Program-made: the position numbers and the translations under genes
In this document: positions 13,923-21,500 of the stretch, piece after piece
Layout: every line of letters starts with the position of its first letter
How positions within the stretch are numbered: the stretch's first letter is position 1
From: Chthoniobacteraceae bacterium
Lineage (GTDB): Bacteria > Verrucomicrobiota > Verrucomicrobiia > Chthoniobacterales > Chthoniobacteraceae
Length of the DNA stretch: 37,195 nucleotides
Reading direction: 5' to 3'
Assembly (NCBI GenBank): GCA_947471505.1
Contig: CANIWM010000060.1
Span: 1-37,195 of the forward strand
The notes under the pieces: generated by a model
The model's input: the letters and a program-made list of their open reading frames with translations, nothing else
Databases searched by the model: none
What the model was told of the DNA's origin: nothing

Positions 13923-15611
13923 ATGCGCGGCGTTCCCTCATGCAAGCGGGCTATCAATAATACTCGACGCTCTCTTTTTCTGTGGCTGCTGGTGCTGGCG
14001 GCGCTTGTGCCGGTGGTGATGTGGCCGGGCGATGTTTCTTGGCTCATTGATGAGCCGCGACTCATCGCGAATGCGTTCTATTTTAACCAAGACCACATGC
14101 CCGCGCACACGGGGCTCTTCGGGAATTTCGGCGTGCCGTATGGGCCCGTGCCGACGCAGACGTATCAGGTGCTCCTGTGGTTCACGCATGACCCGGAGAC
14201 GCTCGTCGTGCTGCGCGGGCTGCTGTGTGCGACGCTGACGAGCCTCGGGCTGGTGTGGATGGCGCGCTCGCTGGGCCTGCGGGCGTGGTTCGCGGCGGCG
14301 CTGCTCGTCGCGCCAAACGTCGTGGCTTTTAACCGCATCTTGTGGGACGCGAGTTTCACCATCCCGCTGGGCGCGCTGTGCGTGGCGGCGCTGGCGGATT
14401 TTTTGAAGACGAAGCGCCCGTGGTCGCTGCGACTGTGCGCGGTGTGTGTGGTGCTGCTGCCTATCAATCACCCGCAGGCGCTGCCGCTGGCAGTGCCCAT
14501 CGGCGCGTATTTGCTGTGGCGGCATCGGGCGGAGTTCCGGGCAGACCGCGTGGCGATGTGGCGGGCTGGGGCGGTGCTGTTCATCCTGCACTTTCTCTAC
14601 TTCGGCGCGCTCGTGGGCGTCATCCACTGGAAGCTCACGCACGGGGAAGTGAACCTGCAATATGCGCTGAAAAGCGAACGCTGGCTGTCCGCGCTGGCTC
14701 CACTGCTCGGCGGGAATCTGCTCTCCGGCTTCGACTACGCGCAGTCCGTCGCGCGACCCGATGGGCCGGACTGGCTGGTGACGCTGGCGATGTGGAGTTC
14801 GCGGTTGATTTATCCGATCATCTGGCTGGGGATCGTTGGTGCTGGGCTGCGGATTATCCCTTTCCTTCCTCACTGTTCCTGCATCCCCAAGCTGAGGACG
14901 TTACCATTTCTGCAATCTCGCCGCGTGCGTTTCGTCATCGTCGTAACCAAGCGGCGGGTATTACCCCTTCTGCGATTGCTCCGCGTGCGTTCCTCGGAAC
15001 CTGTTCGCGACATCGTCCCACTGCTGATGCTGGCGTGCCTCGCGGTGCAGTTCGTCATTTTCGCCGGGCTGCGGATACCGCCGGGGCCGCAGTATTTTTT
15101 CGGCACGTTTGCGCTGCACGCGTTCTTCGCGTTTTACGGCATCGAGGCGCTGGGGAAAGTGCGGCTGGCCGTGCCGGTGGGCGCGATGCTTTTGGCAGCC
15201 AATGCGTTCATCACCGTGGGCGGGATGAAGACCGTCCACACGCGTGGCTATGAAGCGCCCGGCTGGCCCACGATGGCGAATTGCCTCGGCGCAGTCCGCC
15301 AGCTCAATCGCTACGCCGACGAAGTCGTGCTCACCGACGTGAAGCTGCTCCAGGACTACCCGCAGCCCATCAAGACCCTCCGCCTCCTCGTCCCGCCAGA
15401 GCCGGGCCCGAAGCCGCGCAACCGCCACCTTTTACTCAGCTACAAACGCAAAGACGGGAAGCAGACGGGCGAATTTGTCGTCACCGAACTCGCCCGCGAC
15501 GAGAAGCGCCCGCCCGGCGCAGTGCTCGTGGATATGTCGGCTATGCCGCAAGGCTGGCAGCCCGACGAGAGCACTTGGAAGAAGATGCCCGCAGAAGCCG
15601 CGAAGGAGTGA
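13923..15611 (+). CDS. Polytopic membrane protein, glycosyltransferase 39/83-like
   Basis: 562 aa. After a short basic N-terminus come about ten hydrophobic segments, with an early acidic loop 'DVSWLIDEPRLIANAFYF' resembling the first-loop acidic site of PMT/ArnT-like (GT-C) enzymes, which use polyprenyl-phosphate sugars. The last about 120 residues are soluble ('DEVVLTDVKLLQDYPQP'). Residues about 320-360 form an Arg-rich stretch encoded by a 60-bp tandem duplication (14881-15000) lying in a loop after a transmembrane segment, probably a late insertion. Start ATG 13923 follows the deacetylase by 15 bp. Assignment to a precise family is uncertain; transfer of a sugar to a surface glycan is inferred from topology and the deacetylase neighbour. 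Confidence 0.65.
   Translation: MRGVPSCKRAINNTRRSLFLWLLVLAALVPVVMWPGDVSWLIDEPRLIANAFYFNQDHMPAHTGLFGNFGVPYGPVPTQTYQVLLWFTHDPETLVVLRGLLCATLTSLGLVWMARSLGLRAWFAAALLVAPNVVAFNRILWDASFTIPLGALCVAALADFLKTKRPWSLRLCAVCVVLLPINHPQALPLAVPIGAYLLWRHRAEFRADRVAMWRAGAVLFILHFLYFGALVGVIHWKLTHGEVNLQYALKSERWLSALAPLLGGNLLSGFDYAQSVARPDGPDWLVTLAMWSSRLIYPIIWLGIVGAGLRIIPFLPHCSCIPKLRTLPFLQSRRVRFVIVVTKRRVLPLLRLLRVRSSEPVRDIVPLLMLACLAVQFVIFAGLRIPPGPQYFFGTFALHAFFAFYGIEALGKVRLAVPVGAMLLAANAFITVGGMKTVHTRGYEAPGWPTMANCLGAVRQLNRYADEVVLTDVKLLQDYPQPIKTLRLLVPPEPGPKPRNRHLLLSYKRKDGKQTGEFVVTELARDEKRPPGAVLVDMSAMPQGWQPDESTWKKMPAEAAKE
14881..15000 (+). repeat. In-frame 60-bp tandem duplication inside a membrane-protein gene
   Basis: Bases 14901-14930 and 14961-14990 (TTACCATTTCTGCAATCTCG against TTACCCCTTCTGCGATTGCT, then CCGCGTGCGT in both) align at exactly 60 bp spacing, with weaker similarity before and after. 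The protein reads 'RTLPFLQSRRVRF' and then 'RVLPLLRLLRVRS'. The spacing is a multiple of three and keeps the frame. Confidence 0.6.
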
Positions 15612-15613
15612 TC

Positions 15614-16747
15614 TCAGCTCGGCGGCGTTTCTTTCCCCCCGAATAGCAGCGCCACGGCAGAGAGGATGCCGAGGACTGCGCAGCCGAGCCAAAGGACGGT
15701 CGGGCTCCACGCGTGGACGCGGAGGCTGATGTGCGGGCCGAGTGCGGCAGCGGCGGTGCCAGCCATCGCCAGCGCGCCCATGTAGCGCCCGCGCAAGTGC
15801 AGCGGGGCGATTTGAGCGATGTAGGCGTTGCGCATCGGCTGGCTGAGCATTTCGCCGATGGTAAAGAGCGTCATGCCCGCGAAGAAGAGCCGGGTGCCGC
15901 CGGGCAGCGCGTTGAGTGCGAAACCAAAGCCGATGAGCAGGTAGCCAATGGTGATAACGCGGCGCGAGTCGAACTGCTGCGTCCAGCGAGTTAGGGGCAA
16001 CTCGAAGCAGGCGACCATGACGCCATTCCAGCCGAGGATGAGCCCGAAGACTTGCTCGGGCGTGAAGTTCCAAGACCCGATAGCGAGCGTGAGATCGCGC
16101 TGTTTGATCTCAAGGCCGAATGTGGAATTGAACTGCTGGAAGACGAACGACGAAAGGATCGTCGCCCAGAAAAGCCCCCAGAAGCTACGGTCGCGCCGGA
16201 TGTATTGCCACGCTTGCGACCACGAGGCCTCGGACTCGCCAACCTTGTGCCCACGCGGCAGGAAGCGCCATGCGATGATGCCGAAGAGCGCCGTGGTGAT
16301 GGCGTCCCCCGCGAAGAGCGCAAACGTGGAGATAGTGATGAGAAACCCCGCCGCCGATGCGCCACACGCGAAGCCTGCATTGATGGCGAGCCGTTGCCCT
16401 GCGTACGCGCGCAGCCGCATTTCCTGCGGGACAATGTCGGCAAGCAACGCACTGCTGGCGGGCATGTAAAAGCCGGACGCGAAGCCCGCAAAGAGCATCA
16501 TCCCAGCAATGGCCCACAGCTCGTGCATGAAGTACATGGTGAAAATCCCAGCGGCATTCCCCAGTGTGCCGAGGACGATAATGCGGCGGCGACCGATGCG
16601 GTCGGACCAATATCCGCCGAGAACGGAGGAAAGGAGTTGCCCCAATCCGTTCGCCGAAAGCACCCACGCGACGGACGACGGCGGATGCCCTCGCCCAGTG
16701 AGGAAGAGCGTAAGAAACGGCATCACGAACGTGCCGAAGCGGTTCAC
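15614..16747 (-). CDS. Major facilitator superfamily transporter
   Basis: 377 aa, about 11-12 transmembrane segments. The MFS loop 2-3 signature is 'GGYWSDRIGRRRII'; a second-half counterpart is 'MRNAYIAQIAPLHLRGRYMG', common in multidrug/sugar efflux MFS proteins. The reading frame stays open and protein-like upstream to about 16832 ('AELRTLPRAYWILIGGWFV'), which would complete transmembrane helix 1, but contains no ATG, GTG or TTG; the annotated start is GTG 16747, inside the expected first helix. Either a rare start codon is used upstream or the 5' end is damaged. Substrate unknown. Convergent with the glycosyltransferase-like gene, 2 bp apart. Confidence 0.88.
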   Translation of the reverse strand: MNRFGTFVMPFLTLFLTGRGHPPSSVAWVLSANGLGQLLSSVLGGYWSDRIGRRRIIVLGTLGNAAGIFTMYFMHELWAIAGMMLFAGFASGFYMPASSALLADIVPQEMRLRAYAGQRLAINAGFACGASAAGFLITISTFALFAGDAITTALFGIIAWRFLPRGHKVGESEASWSQAWQYIRRDRSFWGLFWATILSSFVFQQFNSTFGLEIKQRDLTLAIGSWNFTPEQVFGLILGWNGVMVACFELPLTRWTQQFDSRRVITIGYLLIGFGFALNALPGGTRLFFAGMTLFTIGEMLSQPMRNAYIAQIAPLHLRGRYMGALAMAGTAAAALGPHISLRVHAWSPTVLWLGCAVLGILSAVALLFGGKETPPS

Positions 16748-16849
16748 GAACCAGCCGCCAATCAGAATCCAATAGGCGCGCGGAAGCGTACGCAGTTCAG
16801 CGATGAGAGATGGTCGAGTAGAGTTCGTAGGCGTCTATTCCAGAAAAGC

Positions 16850-16883
16850 AAAAACCCCGCTCCGTGATTCGGAGCGGGGCTTT
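16850..16883 (-). terminator. Intrinsic terminator of rplU-rpmA
   Basis: On the minus strand, a GCCCCGCTCCG stem pairs with CGGAGCGGGG around a short loop (centre 16862-16870), followed by TTTTTGC. It lies 26 bp after the rpmA stop. Confidence 0.85.
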
Positions 16884-16908
16884 GCGGTAAAAACCTTGGT
16901 TGCTGTGG

Positions 16909-17169
16909 TTAGTTCGTTGCTGCGGGAGCAGCGTCCACATTTACCCGGCGACCGCCCCGGTCGAATCGAACCGTGCCGTCCACCATTGCAAAAATCGTGT
17001 AGTCGCGTCCGAGGCCGACTCCGCGACCGGGATGAAACTTGGTCCCGCGCTGACGGATGATGATTCCGCCCGCGTTGATGACCTGACTGCCGAAAACTTT
17101 GACGCCGAGACGTTTGGATACGCTATCGCGACCGTTCTTGACGCTACCTTGTCCTTTTTTATGTGCCAT
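16909..17169 (-). CDS. rpmA: 50S ribosomal protein L27
   Basis: 86 aa, standard L27. Part of the large subunit near the peptidyl transferase centre. The N-terminus is '[16 protein letters not shown]', followed by '[20 protein letters not shown]' and '[20 protein letters not shown]', all diagnostic. There is no Firmicutes-type cleavable N-terminal extension. It lies 34 bp after rplU, the universal rplU-rpmA order, and is followed by an intrinsic terminator. The common downstream partner obgE is not next to it here. Confidence 0.98.
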   Translation of the reverse strand: MAHKKGQGSVKNGRDSVSKRLGVKVFGSQVINAGGIIIRQRGTKFHPGRGVGLGRDYTIFAMVDGTVRFDRGGRRVNVDAAPAATN

Positions 17170-17203
17170 AAAGCCTGTGTGTTATTCTGTGTTGGTTTGA
17201 GAA

Positions 17204-17512
17204 TTAAGCGGTGATCTCGGTGATCTTCACTTTGGTGAGCTGCTGGCGATGACCGACGGTGCGGTGGTAGCCTTTGCGGCGGCGATACTTGTAAGCGATG
17301 AGCTTTTCGCCTTTGAGGTGGTCCACGATTTCTCCCGCGACGCTGGCTCCTTCGAGTTTGCCGACTTGGAGGTCTGCTCCTTGGCCGACTGCGAGCACGT
17401 CTTTGAATTCGACGCGCGAACCTTTCTCACCGACGAGTTTCTCGATGGTGAGGATTTCGCCGGTACCTACGCGGTATTGTTTACCGCCTGTTTTGAAAAT
17501 TGCGTATGACAT
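17204..17512 (-). CDS. rplU: 50S ribosomal protein L21
   Basis: 102 aa from the ATG at 17512, giving the canonical start 'MSYAIFKTGGKQYRV'; an in-frame start at 17566 would add 18 non-conserved residues. Conserved 'VEFKDVLAVG' and C-terminal 'KGEKLIAYKYRRRKGYHR' followed by 'GHRQQLTKVKITEI'. Binds 23S rRNA in the large subunit. First gene of the rplU-rpmA operon; the 100-bp leader upstream (17513-17612) has a GGCA-rich stretch that may fold, but no recognised leader motif is assigned. Confidence 0.98.
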   Translation of the reverse strand: MSYAIFKTGGKQYRVGTGEILTIEKLVGEKGSRVEFKDVLAVGQGADLQVGKLEGASVAGEIVDHLKGEKLIAYKYRRRKGYHRTVGHRQQLTKVKITEITA

Positions 17513-17612
17513 ATAGTGTTTGAAAAAGGGGCGCGGAACCTGCCACACGAGGTCGGTGGCTGGCAAGGGCGATTTTGCCCAATGCGCAGTTTTTTATTTT
17601 CGGCAGGGGAAA

Positions 17613-18194
17613 TTACCGTTCGGCGCGCTCGATCCGCTCTGCTCTTGATCCCGAACCGCCCTTGCTGTCACCGGGTTCAATATTACCGCCATGGTAGGAT
17701 TTCGTCGCGTCCGCGCGACGGTAGTAAGTGTCTCCATCGAAATTATTGATGTCCTGCTCACGCCACCGGTTCGATTTCATGGGCACTCCGGGTTGGCGCG
17801 ACGGTTCCACATGAGCAAGGCTTCGGATGCTCACGTTGGGAGCAAGTCCTTCGCGATGTGGGTTGTAATAAGATGCGTTGGGGCCAAGATAGTCGCTGCT
17901 ATTCGCACGGTCCTCGGCATAGCGGTAGGAGATGGTCGCGTCCTTCGTGTAATAGTGTAGCGTGGGCTTGAATTGAACGCCGCCCCCGAATGAGCCGCTA
18001 TAACCGCCAGAGCCAGAATTGGCACCACTTCCCCCGCCACGGTTGCCCGGAATCATCGTCCCACGAGGGACGATGCGGTAGAGGTTGTCGTTTTTCTTGT
18101 TGGCCTTGGACTCAAGACCGACGATGTCATCTCCAGCGTTTACGAACGCGGGCAGAAGAACGGCGGCGGAGAGTGTGAGAATCAGTATTTTCAT
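17613..18194 (-). CDS. Small secreted Gly-rich protein of unknown function
   Basis: 193 aa from the ATG at 18194. A clear Sec signal peptide ('MKILILTLSAAVLLPAFVNA', cleavage about residue 20) is followed by a short charged segment, a Gly/Ser-rich stretch at about 52-70 ('GNRGGGSGANSGSGGYSGSF'), a Tyr/His-rich part ('FKPTLHYYTKDATISYRYA') and a polar, Arg/Glu-rich C-terminus ending in 'SRAERIERAER'. No catalytic motif is recognised. An upstream in-frame ATG at 18332 would bury the signal peptide and is not used. Monocistronic as far as can be seen; upstream of it lies the glmM remnant. Confidence 0.75.
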   Translation of the reverse strand: MKILILTLSAAVLLPAFVNAGDDIVGLESKANKKNDNLYRIVPRGTMIPGNRGGGSGANSGSGGYSGSFGGGVQFKPTLHYYTKDATISYRYAEDRANSSDYLGPNASYYNPHREGLAPNVSIRSLAHVEPSRQPGVPMKSNRWREQDINNFDGDTYYRRADATKSYHGGNIEPGDSKGGSGSRAERIERAER

Positions 18195-18324
18195 AGGTTC
18201 GGAAGTGTGGGTTAAATAATTCGAGTCAGTGCGAGTAAAGCGTGTTTCTCTGTAGAGTCCACTGCTTTTTCTTCTCGAATTACGAATTGAGAACACTAGT
18301 AAACGGGGGTGCTTCCCCGCCGTC

Positions 18325-18450
18325 CTACGCACAGATTTTGCTCAGCACTAGGTCGGCGATGCGTTCGGCCTGTTGGTTGATTTTGGCGACATCCGGGCAT
18401 TCGATCAGGAGGCAGATTGTGGGCTCGATGCCGCTGTAGCGGAGGATCGA
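18325..18450 (-). pseudogene. glmM: Decayed 3' end of a second glmM copy
   Basis: The minus strand reads 'ILRYSGIEPTICLLIEC' and then 'AKINQQAERIADLVLSKICA' and stops at TAG 18325-18327. The intact GlmM ends 'LLRYSGTEPKIRLLIEG' ... 'AQINKQADRIADLVMGKIGA'. The match covers the last about 40 codons. Upstream, 'PELNGDSRI' in another frame resembles 'RELGEAGRV', implying a frameshift. The rest of the gene is missing. It lies in the same orientation as the real glmM, about 7.3 kb from it. The remaining bases 18195-18324 hold no gene. Confidence 0.85.
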
Positions 18451-18539
18451 AAATCCTCGAATCCCCGTTCAATTCCGGGTTCAACTAACTCTGTTAAAAG
18501 GGTTTCCGCATCACGTCCTCGCAGTAGAAGTTGAGCAAC

Positions 18540-21500
18540 CTACGGCGGGTCGAGGGTCACGGGGCCGGTCTTGTCCGGCAGCGCGAATACTCCGCGCCCG
18601 ATGCGCTGGCTTTGGAGCAATGCGCCATTAAACTTCACGGGCTTGCCGCTCGCGCCGGGGAAGCTGCCGGAGAGAAGGCCGGTTTTCGGGGCGAGTGTGA
18701 GTTTGGTGCCGGGCACGGGTGGTATGAAAAGATTCGCCGGACTGAGTGTCACGGTTCCAGTGAGCGGTGGAACGAGCACGCCGTTGCCGATGGCGAGGTT
18801 CCAGTTGGTGATGTCGAGCGCGGCGGTGTTTTTGGCGGGTGCGGTCCAGCGCGAGCCAAGCGCGGCGATGCTGCCGGTGAAGCCGGCCTTGTAGAGCCCC
18901 TTGCTCGTTGCGGGCTTCTGCCAAAGCAGGGTGCCGTCGGCGTAGGCGATGTCTGGCGTCGTTGCATCGTGAAAGACAAGCGTGCCTGCGAGCAGTCCGG
19001 TTTTGGCGTAGGGCTGCACGTAAACCGGGCAGGTGGCGTCGGCAAAGAGCGGTGCCGAGAACGCGAATGCGGTGCCGTCACCCAACACTCCAGCGACGTT
19101 GACTGCACCGCTGCTGCTCACAGTTCCCAGTGCGTAGCCAGTTCCGAAAGGCCTCGTTGTCGGATCGATAAATCCAGGATCGCGAGGAAAGACGAACGTA
19201 TATTTTCCCGCGAGGCTTGTCGGGCTCTTGGTCTGGAAGGGAGATTTGCCCGCTGAGAGATCGTAGCTGATTCCATCCAGCGTGATTTTTCCAGTCAACT
19301 GCGCGACGAGGTCGGGATCGAATGCTAGCGTGACGAGGGCCGGTTCCTTTTCTCGCCGCAGAATTGAACCGCTGAATGTCCCGCTCGCATCGAGAACACC
19401 GGTGAGCATCAGCGACTCAGCGCCGATTCGGATTTTGAGTGTAAGGCGTTTGGTCTTCGTGATTCCTGCGACCACCTGACCGGCAACTCCTTCGGTGCCA
19501 ATAATGATCCCGCTATACGTCGGCACCGCGACTGCGCTCGGTGCGCCTGCTGTGCTCGGTAAACTATAGGTGATGGCGATGCGGACGGTTTTCCCGGCTT
19601 CGACGGTGACGGTGCGCGTGGACGGCGTTTGAAATCCCTCGATGCTCTTAAAAGTCACAGTGTAGTCGCCTGCGGAGAGATACGGTTTGGATTGCCCGCT
19701 GGTGAGAAACGCCCCGCTCCCGATGCGCCAGCCTGCTCCTGCGGCGCGCGCGGCTTGCGGCTCGATGGTGACGGTGAGCATGCCTGAGGGCGTCGAGCCG
19801 AGGGAGTTATTGGTCTGTGTCGAACCACCGTTGGTGCTGTTCTGGCCGGTGGTGCTGCTTTCTTCGGCGGAGTCAAAAAGCGTGATCACATCGCTATCGA
19901 TGGCCCGAACGCGCGTCTGCGTGGTGCCGCCGAGATAGATGGCGGCGGGAAAGTAGCGCCCGTCATCGTATTGCACGCACACAGGGCCGCCGGAGTTGCC
20001 GCCGCGCGAGGTGATGTTGTCGGTCAAATAGACCCGCGCATTCGCATGGGTGAATGTCGCGTTGATCGGCGGCGTGGCGTGGATGCGCCCTTGATTGGCT
20101 GCCGAAATGCCGTCGAGCGGATAGCCCACGATGGTTTTCAGCCGTGGTGAAATCAGCCATTCGTTGTCCGTCGAATCGCTCGCCAAATATCCACCCGAGC
20201 CGCCGCGCCCGGCGTCCTGTTCGTAAAACCACACCGACGCCACATCGAGATTTTGCGCCGCGACGGATGAAGTGCCGGGCGTTGCATCCGCGATCCGCTG
20301 CGCCGAATAGCCGGTCAAAATGTAAGAGCCACGCGGAATCTGCGGCACCGGCTCATACGTGCCGCGTTCGCGTTGAAAGACCCACTGCACGCCCGTCGCC
20401 GCCGAGAGCGTGCCATCGTCGAAAACCACATGAGCCGCCGTCGCCACCACGCGCTGACGTACCACAAAGCCCGTGCCCGATCCCGAATCGCTGCGGAGCT
20501 GCCCCACGTAGGTGAAAGGGTTCGCCGTCGCCGAAGTAACCGCATCAAACCCCACCACGCCCGGTTGCGTTCCCACGGCGGCATCCGCGAGAAAGTAAGT
20601 CGCCGTCGCCGTCTTCGCCACACCGCTCCCAATCGTCACCGAAATCGGGCGCGGCGTCGTGTAGCCTGCCACATCCTTGCACTCCACAAGATACACTCCC
20701 GCCGCCAATCCGCCGAGCGAAGCGCCGCTCGCACGCCACGCCGAATCCCCTTCGCCCAGCAGCCGCCACTGCGCCGCCGCACCCAGCGAAACCGGCAGCA
20801 ACGTCACACTCAACGAAGCCGTCGCCGCGCCTCCGCCTTGAAAATACTCCCGCTCCACCGTCGTCGCCGCCGCCCCACTCGTCACACTCACCGGCTCGCG
20901 CAACGGATGCAAAAACCCCGCCACCGGACGAAACTCAATCTCGCGATTCCCCGTAGCCAACCCACCCGCCGGAACCCCCGGCACCCGCCACTGCTGCTCA
21001 CCCACAAACCGCCAACCCGTTCCCGTCAAATTGCTCGGCGAGAGATTCACCACAAGAAATCCCTGCGCGCCGGGACGCGGGTCGAGCACCAACGGAGCCA
21101 CTTGCTGAAAACCAGACAACACCCCGAGATCGAAAGTCCCCTCCGCGCTCAACCCCACGCCGCCATCACTCGTCGCCCGGATGCGATAGTGATACGTCGT
21201 CCCCTGCGAGAGATTCGTCAGCGTCGCGCTGACCGCCACATCCGTCTCGCCCGATACGCTCGCCGGGTCCGTCGCCACAGAACTCGGAAAACTCACGCCA
21301 TCGGTGCCATACTCAAACACCGCCCCCGTCACGCTGCCCCGCGCATTCACCGTCCCAAATACTCGCGCACTCGTCGTGTTCAAACCAAACGCCCCGGTCA
21401 CGGAAGCCACCGACTCCGTCAACGTCGTAAAAGTCTGCGTGCCGCTCACCACCGTTCCCGCCGCATTCGTCGCCACGACCCGGAAGAAATAGGTGTGCCC

